From Staphylococcus simiae (GTDB taxonomy: Bacteria; Bacillota; Bacilli; Staphylococcales; Staphylococcaceae), in NCBI RefSeq assembly GCF_017357005.1, contig NZ_CP071589.1:2294001-2358000 (forward strand): a DNA stretch of 64,000 bases, in the 5' to 3' direction. Of this stretch, positions 27,378 through 35,656 are shown piece by piece; the stretch's first letter is position 1, and every line of letters starts with the position of its first letter. Under the pieces are notes generated by a model that worked only from the letters and a program-made list of their open reading frames with translations, was not told where the DNA came from and searched no databases. The translations under genes and the position numbers were made by a program.

Positions 27378-28134
27378 TATTACTAACTACCAACGTTTAA
27401 AAGATAATCTGTCATATCTAAAAATGAATCAAATGATTACTCATTTAGATGAAGTGATAGATTTTAGTATCACTAACGATTTATCATTTATTGATACTTT
27501 AATTAAATTGAGTGATTATGAAATCGCAGTTAAAGAAAAGAATATGATTGAATCAATGGTTAAGGTAGCAGCATTCCCTTTTAAAAAGGAACTGTGCGAC
27601 TTTGACTTTTCATTCCAACCTAACGTCAATAAACAAGAAATCGTAGATTTTACTCATTTACGATTTATAGAAAACCATCAGAATATTGTCTTTTTAGGTC
27701 CAAGTGGTGTAGGTAAAACCCATTTAGCTACATCAATTGGTATGTCAGCAGCGAAAAAAAGAGTAAGTACGTATTTCATTAAATGTCATGATTTAATACA
27801 AAATTTGAAAAAATCTCAATTAGAGAATCGGTTAGAAAATAGACTCAAGCACTATAGTAAATATAAATTACTAATTATTGATGAAATAGGCTATTTACCT
27901 ATTGATAGTGAAGATGCCAAACTCTTTTTCCAACTGATTGATTTAAGATATGAGAAGAAAAGTACCATTTTTACTACAAATATTAATTTCAATTTATGGA
28001 ATGAAATATTTGAAGACCCTAAAATAGCTAATGCCATTTTAGATCGCATATTACATCACTCAAATGTCATAAAAATAACTGGGAAGTCTTATCGGTTAAA
28101 AGACCATTTTGTGAAAGTTGAAAAGACAGAATGA
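27367..28134 (+). CDS. istB: IS21-family ATP-binding helper IstB
   Basis: The 255-residue AAA+ protein assists IstA in target selection. The Walker A motif is FLGPSGVGKTHLATS, Walker B is LLIIDEIGYLP, and a sensor-like segment TIFTTNINF follows. The tail ANAILDRILHHSNVIKITG is the standard IstB end. Two ATG codons are adjacent (27367 and 27370); either may be used. Confidence 0.93.
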   Translation: MMNNITNYQRLKDNLSYLKMNQMITHLDEVIDFSITNDLSFIDTLIKLSDYEIAVKEKNMIESMVKVAAFPFKKELCDFDFSFQPNVNKQEIVDFTHLRFIENHQNIVFLGPSGVGKTHLATSIGMSAAKKRVSTYFIKCHDLIQNLKKSQLENRLENRLKHYSKYKLLIIDEIGYLPIDSEDAKLFFQLIDLRYEKKSTIFTTNINFNLWNEIFEDPKIANAILDRILHHSNVIKITGKSYRLKDHFVKVEKTE

Positions 28135-28446
28135 CATTTTTGTACATTCTTAAACAATCATTTTTGTACATTCTTTTATTGACATTTACACTGTTACCCA
28201 ACTTTCATTGTTTGTAGAAACTGTTTCACAGTTTCTCTATGTTGGGTCCCTACCTCAGGAGTCTCGGCTTCAAATTAATTTTCGTTTTAAATTATTCATT
28301 TTTTATTTATCAGTCCTAAAAAACAGAGAACCAAATTAAATCGCTTAATTACCATCATTAAATTTACAAAACGCAAAAACGAGATAACCACATTTATAGT
28401 GATTATCTCGTTATGATTATCATTAACAAAATGATGTTATCTTAAT
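28135..28446. other. Intergenic stretch between IS21-type element and tcyC
   Basis: It holds the right end of the IS with two ATGTACA-type repeats, then the right remnant of the split STAR-like array (28191-28265), the right arm of the split hairpin (28308-28332) and the tcyC terminator. I see no gene here. Confidence 0.7.
28378..28412 (-). terminator. Terminator after tcyABC
   Basis: AACGAGATAACCAC and GTGATTATCTCGTT form a stem with one mismatch around ATTTATA. On the minus strand TTTTGCGTTTTG follows. It lies 35 bases after the tcyC stop. Confidence 0.75.
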
Positions 28447-29184
28447 TTATATTTCTTCTTCCTTGATTACATTAAGGAAACGGCGTAATTCATCCGTTTT
28501 AGGATGATTAAACATAGCATCAGGCGAACCTTGCTCACCAATTAAACCTTCATGTATAAAAACAATATTATTTGAAACTTCTTTAGCAAAGCGCATTTCG
28601 TGCGTAACAATAACCATTGTCATACCTTCGTTAGCTAAGTCTTTAATTACTTTTAACACATCATTAACTAATTCAGGATCAAGTGCTGATGTTGGTTCAT
28701 CAAATAACATCACTTTAGGATTCATAGCTAATGCTCTTGCAATCGCTACACGTTGCTGTTGACCACCAGACAATGCATGTGGTCGTTGATCTTTAACATG
28801 AGTTAACCCTACTTTTTCAAGTAAGTCTAAAGATTTATTTCTTGCTTCTGCTTTATTCATTTTCTTAACTGTGATTAAACCTTCCATCACATTTTCTAAA
28901 GCAGTCTTATGTGGGAAAAGATTATAACTTTGGAACACCATTCCAGATTGTTTACGAACTTCTATTTGTGACTTTTTGTCCTTAGCAGTGTATGTCTTAC
29001 CGTTAACATAAACTGTACCTTCACTAGGAATTTCTAAGGCATTAATCATACGCAGTAAGGTTGTCTTACCTGAACCAGAACGACCGATTAATGTCACAAC
29101 TTCACCTTGTTCAACTGATAAATCTATACCTTTAATGACTTCAACATCTTTAAAAGATTTATGAATATTATTTAATTGAATCAT
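28447..29184 (-). CDS. tcyC: Cystine ABC transporter ATPase
   Basis: The 245-residue ATPase powers a polar-amino-acid importer. Walker A is GRSGSGKTTLLRM, the signature is LSGGQQQRVAIARALA, Walker B is VMLFDEPTSALD, and the H-loop is VTHEM. It overlaps the permease gene by 4 bases. The gene order and neighbourhood correspond to the S. aureus tcyABC cystine transporter as I recall it; other sulfur-containing amino acids are possible substrates. Confidence 0.9.
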   Translation of the reverse strand: MIQLNNIHKSFKDVEVIKGIDLSVEQGEVVTLIGRSGSGKTTLLRMINALEIPSEGTVYVNGKTYTAKDKKSQIEVRKQSGMVFQSYNLFPHKTALENVMEGLITVKKMNKAEARNKSLDLLEKVGLTHVKDQRPHALSGGQQQRVAIARALAMNPKVMLFDEPTSALDPELVNDVLKVIKDLANEGMTMVIVTHEMRFAKEVSNNIVFIHEGLIGEQGSPDAMFNHPKTDELRRFLNVIKEEEI

Positions 29185-29900
29185 GAGCGATACCCTCTTT
29201 CAATATAAGATTCATAGATACTTTGGATAATAGAAATGATGAAACATACGACCCAATACATTACGGCAACAAGTATATAAATTGTTAAATATTCATATGT
29301 TGTTGACGCAACTTCTTGTGCCTTTCTGAACATTTCTGCTACCAAGATAAAACCTAATAAAGATGTATCTTTGATTAAACTTAAAAATGTATTTCCTAAA
29401 GCAGGAATAGATACACGAATTGCCTGTGGCAAAATAATTCTTCTCACTGTTTGAGCATATGTCATACCAATAGAATATGCCGCTTCAGTTTGTCCTTTAG
29501 GAATAGAAATAATACCTCCACGGATAATTTCTGATGCATATGCACCAACATTTAAAGATAAACCTATAATCGCTGCTACCACTGGTGCTAATGTCCATTG
29601 ATTATCAGCATTATTAGTTAATAATCGACCTAATTCAGGTATACCATAAAATATAATAAACAATTGAACAATCATTGGCGTACCTCGAATAATAGAAACA
29701 TATACTCGAGCAATACCTTTTAAAATTTTACTAGTTGAAATTCGCATTAAGGCTGTAAATAAAGCGATAATAAGGCCAAAGACAAATGTCACTAATGTTA
29801 TAGGAATTGAATATTTTACCAACCCTTCTAGCATTGGTTGAAATGCCTGTTTTGCTGCGTCTAATGCATGTAGTTGTTCACTATTTAGATTTAGAAACAT
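29181..29900 (-). CDS. tcyB: Cystine ABC transporter permease
   Basis: The permease has several membrane spans and the EAA-type loop EAAYSIGMTYAQTVRRIILPQA that contacts the ATPase. The frame is open to a TTG at 29909, but ATG at 29900 (MFLNLNSEQL) is the more ordinary start, giving 239 residues. It overlaps the end of tcyA by 20 bases, so translation is coupled. The ribosome site is weak, which fits coupling. Confidence 0.88.
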   Translation of the reverse strand: MFLNLNSEQLHALDAAKQAFQPMLEGLVKYSIPITLVTFVFGLIIALFTALMRISTSKILKGIARVYVSIIRGTPMIVQLFIIFYGIPELGRLLTNNADNQWTLAPVVAAIIGLSLNVGAYASEIIRGGIISIPKGQTEAAYSIGMTYAQTVRRIILPQAIRVSIPALGNTFLSLIKDTSLLGFILVAEMFRKAQEVASTTYEYLTIYILVAVMYWVVCFIISIIQSIYESYIERGYRS

Positions 29901-30654
29901 CTTGACCAAACCATTTCTTACCTATTTTAGCTAATTCACCATTCTCTTCAATTTTTTTCAAACCGTCGTTGAATTTTTGAACTGTTTCATCATCAACTTT
30001 TTTAGAGAATGCGAAACCAGATTTATTTTGTTCTGCATCACCTTTGATAGCTTTGATCTTAGCATCAGGTTTTTGTTTTTTATAATCTAAGTATGACAAA
30101 CTATCATTGAAAGTACCGTCAACACGATTAGATAATAATAAATCCATTGATTGGTTAAAACCGTCAACTTTTGTAATATCTGCGCCTTTATCTTTTGCTA
30201 ATTTACCATAATTAGAGGTAAATGTTTGAGCTAATTTCTTACCTTTAACATCGTCAAAATCTTTAATGTTTTTCTCATTTTCACGTACAACTAATACTGC
30301 ACTTGAATATGTGTAAGGTTTTGAGAATTTATATTTTTTCTCTCTGTCTGGGTTAATACCTACTTGGTTAGCGATAACATCAAATCTACCAGCATCTAAA
30401 CCAGCAAACATTGAATCCCATGATGTTTCACTAAACTTAAGTTTAATACCTTCTTCTTTCGCAACTGCTTTAATTACGTCAATATCATAACCAGTTAATT
30501 TACCTTGTTTACTATGGAAACTAAATGGTGCGTATGTACCTTCAGTACCTACATTAAGTGTTTTACCACTTTTGCTACTATCTTTGGAATCGTTATTACC
30601 ACATGCTGCTAATACAAATACTAATGCCATTACCACAAATAAAAGTCTTTTCAT
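29881..30654 (-). CDS. tcyA: Cystine-binding lipoprotein
   Basis: The 257-residue extracytoplasmic binding protein has a lipobox VLAAC near residue 19. The SBP_bac_3 fold shows LNVGTEGTYAPFSFHSKQGK, LTGYDIDVIKAVAKEEG, and DVIANQVGINPDREKKY. A palindrome just upstream may be the operator of the cysteine regulator CymR. AAGGAG precedes the ATG. Confidence 0.9.
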   Translation of the reverse strand: MKRLLFVVMALVFVLAACGNNDSKDSSKSGKTLNVGTEGTYAPFSFHSKQGKLTGYDIDVIKAVAKEEGIKLKFSETSWDSMFAGLDAGRFDVIANQVGINPDREKKYKFSKPYTYSSAVLVVRENEKNIKDFDDVKGKKLAQTFTSNYGKLAKDKGADITKVDGFNQSMDLLLSNRVDGTFNDSLSYLDYKKQKPDAKIKAIKGDAEQNKSGFAFSKKVDDETVQKFNDGLKKIEENGELAKIGKKWFGQDVSKSK

Positions 30655-30675
30655 AGAATTTGCTCCTTATTCTTA

Positions 30676-30693
30676 TTATTCTAATCGGAATAA
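30676..30693. promoter_or_regulatory. Palindrome upstream of tcyA, CymR-like operator candidate
   Basis: TTATTCTAATCGGAATAA has perfect 6-base arms (TTATTC/GAATAA). It lies 22 bases before the tcyA start. CymR, the cysteine-metabolism repressor, binds similar AT-rich palindromes with CC/GG near the centre and controls cystine transport in Bacillales. The match is partial. Confidence 0.4.
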
Positions 30694-30781
30694 AAACATT
30701 TTAATCTTAAATCATTGATAAGTCAATATCTTCATCTTTTGCTAAAGAAAATAAAATAGTTAACAATTAAATTTCTTGTCC

Positions 30782-32224
30782 TTATTTTGATTGTTCAGTA
30801 ATATCTTTTTTCTTACCTTGTAACATAAATGAGCAGAAGAAACTAACAATTGTAATGATTACTGCAAATAAGAAGCCAGCATGATAACCATGTAATAACG
30901 TATCAACTTTAATTTGATTCATCATGTCTACCTTATCCATTCCTTTATAATCAGACATTGTAGGTGTAAAGTTTTTACTTGCTTGAGATAAAATAGTAAT
31001 TAATATTGCTGTACCTATTGAACCAGCGATTTGTTCAATGGTATTAGTCATAGATGAACCGTGTGCATTCATTTCTGGTGCCAGTTGATTCATCGTATGT
31101 GTCATCACTGGGATTAATCCTAATGCGATACCAATCATTCTAATCGCATATACTGTTGCCAAGACAATTGTGGATGTATGTTCATCCATAACTACAAAAT
31201 AAGCTGTAGTTACTACAACAATAGCCATACCAATCAGTGCTAAATTCCTTGGACCAAATCTTTCATATAATGCACCTGATGTCATAGACATAAATGCCAT
31301 CACAATTGCACCAGGTAATAAAGTTAAGCCCGAATCCAAAGCAGTTCTATGCAGTAAATTTTGCACAAAAATAGGTAAAATCGTTTCAGAACCTATCATC
31401 GATATCATCGTAACACCTAATATAATAATTCCGACTGTAAATTGTTTATTCTTAAATACACCAAAATTCAACAGTGGTGTTGTTAATTTAAATTGTCTAA
31501 TGACAAAGACAGTAACAAGAATAATACCGCCAATAATTGCAATTAAGACGATTGGATCATTCCAACCACGTTCTGATATCGAACTTGTACCATATAATAA
31601 ACCACCAAATCCTAAAACAGACACAATCACAGATAAGATATCAATTGGCACTTTGATATTAGTACCTACATTCTTAACAGTCTTAAATCCTAAAATGAAA
31701 GTCACTGCAGCAATTGGTGCCACAACATGGAATAATGATCTCCAATTAAAATATTCAACTAAATAGCCTGATAATGTTGGTCCAATTGCTGGTGCTAAGC
31801 CAATAACCAAACCAAAAGTCCCCATATACTTACCGCGTTCGTGTGGTAAAAAGATATCTAATATAGTAGTCATCATTAAAGGCATCATTATTCCTGAACC
31901 CAATGCTTGAATAATTCTCGCTACCAATAATACTGTAAAATTAGGACTAAAACCGCCTAAAATGGTACCTAAAAAGAAAATAAAGATAGAAACTAAAAAG
32001 ACTTGTCTCGTACTATATCTCTGTATAACAAGCGCTGATAAAGGTATAACGATACCATTAGTTAATAAGAAAGCTGTCGTTAACCATTGTACTTGTGTAT
32101 ATGTAATATCAAAATCTTTCATAATACTTGGTAAAGCTGTCACTAATAGCGTTTCATTTAGTAAACCGAAAAAGCCACCAAATAACATTGTGATGATCAT
32201 TGTTAATTTTTGTTTGATTGACAC
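30782..32224 (-). CDS. DHA2-type MFS drug exporter
   Basis: The 480-residue protein has about 14 membrane spans and typical EmrB/QacA signatures: TQVQWLTTAFLLTNGIVIPL, ALGSGIMMPLMMTTIL and GKYMGTFGLVIGLAPAIGPTLSGYLVEYFNWR (motif C). Substrates cannot be told from sequence. The start is GTG at 32224 with GAGGGGG upstream. It is divergent from the 35-codon gene at 32400. Confidence 0.88.
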   Translation of the reverse strand: MSIKQKLTMIITMLFGGFFGLLNETLLVTALPSIMKDFDITYTQVQWLTTAFLLTNGIVIPLSALVIQRYSTRQVFLVSIFIFFLGTILGGFSPNFTVLLVARIIQALGSGIMMPLMMTTILDIFLPHERGKYMGTFGLVIGLAPAIGPTLSGYLVEYFNWRSLFHVVAPIAAVTFILGFKTVKNVGTNIKVPIDILSVIVSVLGFGGLLYGTSSISERGWNDPIVLIAIIGGIILVTVFVIRQFKLTTPLLNFGVFKNKQFTVGIIILGVTMISMIGSETILPIFVQNLLHRTALDSGLTLLPGAIVMAFMSMTSGALYERFGPRNLALIGMAIVVVTTAYFVVMDEHTSTIVLATVYAIRMIGIALGLIPVMTHTMNQLAPEMNAHGSSMTNTIEQIAGSIGTAILITILSQASKNFTPTMSDYKGMDKVDMMNQIKVDTLLHGYHAGFLFAVIITIVSFFCSFMLQGKKKDITEQSK

Positions 32225-32365
32225 TCGAATCCCCCTCTATATCTAAAAGGTATTATGCAATTTTTTAGACATTTGGTAATTATACCGATTTTTAAAATAA
32301 TAAGCACTTGATTAGTTTTATTTTTACAAATCGTAACAATTACTATTTACATTCGCATTGTTTTC

Positions 32366-32382
32366 ATGCATAATATATGCAT
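32366..32382. promoter_or_regulatory. Perfect palindrome upstream of the 35-codon gene
   Basis: ATGCATA-ATA-TATGCAT has 7-base arms and overlaps a plausible -10 region. It ends just before AAGGAGG, the ribosome site for the gene at 32400. It may be an operator for this gene or the divergent exporter. Confidence 0.4.
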
Positions 32383-32399
32383 AAGGAGGTATAGAGGAG

Positions 32400-32507
32400 A
32401 TGAAACTAGACTTACAAACTGCTCGTCGTAATTTGAATAGCCCGAATATTAAGACAAGAAAACGTGCTTTGAAAATTATCAAACAACATAAGAAATCGCA
32501 AAAATAG
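32400..32507 (+). CDS. 35-residue basic protein, putative metal-homeostasis small protein
   Basis: ATG at 32400 opens a 35-codon frame ending TAG at 32505-32507. It is preceded by AAGGAGG 10 bases upstream and by a second GAGGAG. The peptide starts MKLDLQTARRNLNSPNIK and is rich in Lys and Arg. The middle (NLNSPNIKTRKRALKIIK) resembles small proteins annotated in Firmicutes as putative metal homeostasis proteins; this is recollection, not a search. It has its own palindromic promoter region and a structured RNA plus terminator downstream. Confidence 0.65.
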   Translation: MKLDLQTARRNLNSPNIKTRKRALKIIKQHKKSQK

Positions 32508-32525
32508 TACGTTATTAATACTTTT

Positions 32526-32600
32526 GTGATCTAAGTTATTTATCATTGAGTTCCCTAGCTCAATAGTAACCACTCTATAAATACTATTTCCTTAGATTAC
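32526..32600 (+). ncRNA. Structured RNA candidate downstream of the small gene
   Basis: Three nested helices can be drawn: GTGATCTAAG (32526-32535) with CTTAGATTAC (32591-32600); TATTTAT (32537-32543) with ATAAATA (32577-32583); and ATTGAG (32545-32550) with CTCAAT (32559-32564) around TTCCCTAG. A strong terminator follows at 32611. It may be a 3'-UTR-derived small RNA or a plain transcript end; the strand is assumed from the neighbouring gene. Confidence 0.4.
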
Positions 32601-32610
32601 TTCACATACA

Positions 32611-32654
32611 AAATGACCCGAATTACAATCACTCCTTTTGTAATCGGGTCATTT
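32611..32654. terminator. Bidirectional terminator between the small gene and gpmA
   Basis: AAATGACCCGAATTACAA (32611-32628) pairs with TTGTAATCGGGTCATTT (32638-32654), with one extra A bulged. A/T-rich runs lie on both sides. It serves gpmA (minus strand) and the small gene or RNA (plus strand). Confidence 0.8.
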
Positions 32655-32722
32655 ATTATATTAATAAATCATCGTATAAATATCTTTTATATGTTGGTTC
32701 ATTCCACCAATAATTATTTCAT

Positions 32723-33409
32723 TTATAAATAATATTTATCTTTTACTTCTAAATCATCTGTTAATTCATAAATTAGCGGTGCACCTGTTTTAAGTTCATA
32801 ACCGACAATATCTTCGTCAGATACGTTTTCTAAATATTTAATCAACGCACGGATTGAATTTCCGTGTGCAGAAACTAATACAGTATCTCCATCTAAAAGA
32901 TGTTGTGAAATGTGGTCTGTCCAAATTGGAATGACACGTTCCAAAGTATCTTTTAGGCTTTCAGAATATGGCATCATGCGTTTGTCTAAATGATTATAAC
33001 GACGATCTTGCAAGTAAGCATCACGTTGTTCTTCACTTTCAGCAGGTGGTTTGACATCATAAGAACGACGCCAAATATGAACTTGTTCTTCTCCGAATTC
33101 TTGTCTTGCATCATCTTTGTTTAATCCTTGTAGTGCACCATAATGTCTTTCGTTTAAACGCCAGCTTTTATTAACAGGAATCCATTGTTGCTCAGATTTA
33201 GTTAAAATATAATGTGTTGTATCTAATGCACGTGTAAGTAATGAAGTATAAGCAATATCAATATTTAATTGATGTTCTTTAATTTTTTCACCTGCTGTAA
33301 TCGCTTCTTTAACACCTTGCTCAGATAAATTAACGTCTTCCCAACCTGTAAATAAGTTTTTAGCGTTCCATTCACTTTGTCCGTGGCGACATAAAATTAA
33401 TTTTGGCAT
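32723..33409 (-). CDS. gpmA: 2,3-bisphosphoglycerate-dependent phosphoglycerate mutase
   Basis: The glycolytic enzyme interconverts 3- and 2-phosphoglycerate. The 228-residue protein begins MPKLILCRHGQSEWN, where H9 is the phospho-histidine. LTRALDTTHYIL, RLNERHYGALQG and VLVSAHGNSIRALIKYL (second active-site His) complete the signature. An ATG two codons upstream is possible, but AGAGGT fits the start at 33409. A likely -10 (TATAAT on the minus strand) is at 33562-33567. Confidence 0.95.
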   Translation of the reverse strand: MPKLILCRHGQSEWNAKNLFTGWEDVNLSEQGVKEAITAGEKIKEHQLNIDIAYTSLLTRALDTTHYILTKSEQQWIPVNKSWRLNERHYGALQGLNKDDARQEFGEEQVHIWRRSYDVKPPAESEEQRDAYLQDRRYNHLDKRMMPYSESLKDTLERVIPIWTDHISQHLLDGDTVLVSAHGNSIRALIKYLENVSDEDIVGYELKTGAPLIYELTDDLEVKDKYYL

Positions 33410-33415
33410 AATCAT

Positions 33416-33873
33416 TACCTCTTTCTTTAACTCTGTTTAAAATTCAACAGATTTACTTATCGTTGTGACTAGACATGTTTCATTACAATCACTACTCTAT
33501 TAGCATTCAGCTAATGAATATCATGCAATGATTGCATTCACTCTTTTTCTTTGACACTTGTATTATACACCTAGCTTCTAATTTTTACTAATAAAAGAAA
33601 AGAAATTTTTAGGCTAACCTAAAAAAAGAAATCACTCTTCCACATTAGATAATCACAAAAAAAAATGGGACTACGAAATAATTATTTCAAAACAAATTAT
33701 TTCGTAGTCCCACTCAGGCAAGACTGACTAGGTTTGATAATACTAGTCCATTCAATCAGGGTGAATATATCATCAAAAATTTATATATAGCTTTTACATT
33801 AATGTGCGAGATGGAAAACTACGACATAATTTTTCGAAAGATTTATTTCTGTTTGGCTTCTACTTTTATAACG
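33416..33873. other. Gene-free stretch between gpmA and the CDF gene
   Basis: About 460 bases. Positions 33416-33660 contain the gpmA promoter region (TATAAT on the minus strand at 33562-33567). A truncated STAR-like repeat follows at 33666-33741. The rest, to 33873, is AT-rich with no gene that I can support. Confidence 0.55.
33666..33741. repeat. Truncated STAR-family repeat with long hairpin
   Basis: TGGGACTACGAAATAAT and ATTATTTCGTAGTCCCA form a perfect 17-bp stem. The tail CAGGCAAGACTGACTAGGTTT matches the copies at 15.8 and 61.8 kb. The usual GTTACTGCCAAATGCTT end is missing. The hairpin could act as the terminator of the CDF gene on the minus strand. Confidence 0.75.
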
Positions 33874-34740
33874 TTATAAATGATCAGGTTCTGGATGGAC
33901 ATAAACTGATGAAATACCTTTGTCGTGAAGATGATGCTCAACGTTATCACAAACATGATGTGCTTCTATTAATGACAAGTCAGAATCAACTACAATTGTG
34001 ACATCAATAAATACACTGCTGCCATGATAGCGTCCTTTAATACTTTTGACATCCATTACTTGAGGTACTTCTAAAATATCATTACGATATTCTTCTAATT
34101 CTTGTTCATTGAAACCATCGCTAAGTGCAAAAATAGATTCTTTAAAGATACCAAACCCAGTGTAGATAATGAGTAAGCCGAGTATTGTCGCTAAGATAAT
34201 ATCGACGATAGGAAAGCCAAATTGTGTAAAAACTAACCCTATCGCTGTACCAATACTAACTAAGCTATCTGATAGATTGTCTTTTGCCGCTGAACTTAAC
34301 GAACTACTTTTAGTTTTCGTCGCTAATCTTTGATTAACAACAAAAACGACTAACATCACTAGTCCACTAATTAAACTCACTATGATATTAATCGCATTAG
34401 GTACAACATCATCATTTCTAATTAAACGTGGTGCATTTTGAATGACGACTTGAATACCCACAAACATAATGATGAATGATACTAATAATGAAGATATATT
34501 TTCTGATTTAAGATGGCCATATGGATGATTTCTATCAGCTGGTTTAATAGAAATTTTCAGACCAATAATAACGGCAACAGATACAATAATATCGGTCATA
34601 TTATTTAATGCATCTGCTCTAACAGCTGCCGAATTAAAGACATACCCAGTTAAAAATTTAGTAACAGATAAGATAATATATACAACTAAACTTAAATAAG
34701 CACCACGCTGTGCTAACTTAAGATTTTCACTTTGAGACAT
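33874..34740 (-). CDS. mntE: Cation diffusion facilitator, manganese-efflux type
   Basis: The 288-residue protein has six membrane spans and a cytoplasmic C-terminal metal domain (VMDVKSIKGRYHGSSVFID). The transport-site residues read N46-x3-D50 in ALNNMTD of helix 2 and D154-x3-D158 in KDNLSD of helix 5. This N/D plus D/D set marks manganese CDF exporters, unlike the D/D-H/D of zinc exporters. S. aureus has a CDF exporter MntE for manganese; I infer this is it. The last residues HVCDNVEHHLHDKGISSVYVH also carry metal-type histidines. Confidence 0.75.
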   Translation of the reverse strand: MSQSENLKLAQRGAYLSLVVYIILSVTKFLTGYVFNSAAVRADALNNMTDIIVSVAVIIGLKISIKPADRNHPYGHLKSENISSLLVSFIIMFVGIQVVIQNAPRLIRNDDVVPNAINIIVSLISGLVMLVVFVVNQRLATKTKSSSLSSAAKDNLSDSLVSIGTAIGLVFTQFGFPIVDIILATILGLLIIYTGFGIFKESIFALSDGFNEQELEEYRNDILEVPQVMDVKSIKGRYHGSSVFIDVTIVVDSDLSLIEAHHVCDNVEHHLHDKGISSVYVHPEPDHL

Positions 34741-35275
34741 GCCGTTAAACCACCTTGAAATAGTATAGTAACAACATTATGAATGATTCATTTTAAATTT
34801 ACAACGTTTTTATTTTTTATAAATTTTTATAAATTACATCTAATTTTTTAATTAGACCTACCTAATAAAATTTAGAGCTTGTGCTATTTTTAATAGCTAC
34901 AAGCTCTTATGCAGTTGTAGCGAGAGCTATCAACTGTGTTCCTTTAATTTTTATTAGCTAGAACGACTTATGCAATTTATTACGTAGTAATGAATTGTAT
35001 TCCTTTAAACTTTAATAGCTACAAGCTACAAGCCCAACCTTGCCCGTCTTGCACATTAAAGTAAAAATTTTAGTTATAAAATTTTTCTATGACGGGTCCC
35101 TGCATTGCTTGTTAGAGTTTCTGCTATCTTGATAGCTAGAAAATCTTATGCAGTTTATTATGAATTAATAAAAAAGCTATTTCAGATATCCAGTTTCTCT
35201 TTGCTGGGTCCCTACGCAGTTGTCAGAGTTTCTAATGTCTTAATAGCTAGATAGCTATCAACCGACCACAACTTT
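34741..35275. other. Gene-free stretch with repeats
   Basis: About 535 bases without a gene. After the promoter region of the CDF gene, nearly everything from 34863 to 35265 is repeat sequence. Confidence 0.65.
34863..35265. repeat. STAR-like array with AGCTACAAGCT modules
   Basis: The left part repeats the pattern TTAATAGCTACAAGCT ... CTTATGCAGTT ... TTCCTTTAA. The right part (35037-35215: GCCCGTCTTGCACATT ... GACGGGTCCC, GCATTG, GTTAGAGTTTCTGCTATC) is nearly the same as 25730-25880. It closes with a module ending TTTGCTGGGTCCC. Confidence 0.75.
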
Positions 35276-35656
35276 TTAATCTTTTAATACCCATTTGGAT
35301 AAGACAAAAGTAATAGGTATAGTAATGATCAAACCAGCAAATGGTGCGATTTCTGCCGGTAAGTTTAACCACTTTACAAAAACATATAAAAAAGCAGTTT
35401 GCAATAAGACATTAACAACTTGAGTTATAGGAAAACTAATAAATTTTTTCCAAGTTGGTTTAACTTTATATACAAAATAGCAATTCAAATAATATGAAAT
35501 GACAAAGGCCACAATAAACCCTGTGACATGACTCAACATATAATTCAAGTGCAATAATTTTAACAATAGTAAGTAAACAACATAATAGTTGAAAGTGTTT
35601 ATACCACCCACAACGATAAATTTAATAATTTCAAAATGTGTCTTTGTTAATTTCAT
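35276..35656 (-). CDS. GtrA-like membrane protein
   Basis: The 126-residue protein has four membrane helices and the GtrA/DPMS-like opening IIKFIVVGGINTFNYYVVYL. GtrA-like proteins are thought to help flip lipid-linked sugars used to decorate teichoic acids or polysaccharides. The frame opens at a TTG two codons upstream, but AAAGGA is spaced for ATG at 35656. It stands alone, without a glycosyltransferase neighbour. Confidence 0.82.
   Translation of the reverse strand: MKLTKTHFEIIKFIVVGGINTFNYYVVYLLLLKLLHLNYMLSHVTGFIVAFVISYYLNCYFVYKVKPTWKKFISFPITQVVNVLLQTAFLYVFVKWLNLPAEIAPFAGLIITIPITFVLSKWVLKD

Larger units (their letters stand above)
26000..28190 (+). mobile_element. IS21-family insertion sequence, complete
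   Basis: The element is 2191 bases long. It starts TGGAAATGATAATTTAATAA and ends, in reverse complement, TGTAAATGTCAATAAAAGAA; both ends then carry internal repeats built on ATGTACA. The same 8 bases, CTGTTACC, flank it at 25992-25999 and 28191-28198, a target duplication. It carries istA and istB, both open, so it looks recently inserted and functional. Confidence 0.9.
25599..28332. repeat. Split terminator-like hairpin holding STAR-like array and IS21-type element
   Basis: The left arm has GGTTCTCT (25599-25606) and GGACTGATACATAATT (25615-25630). The right arm has TATCAGTCC (28308-28316) and AGAGAACC (28325-28332). They are inverted complements in matching order, so the 2.7 kb between them sits in the loop of one old hairpin. 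The inner hairpin is nearly the same as an uninterrupted one at 49360-49398, which shows what the empty site looked like. Confidence 0.65.
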
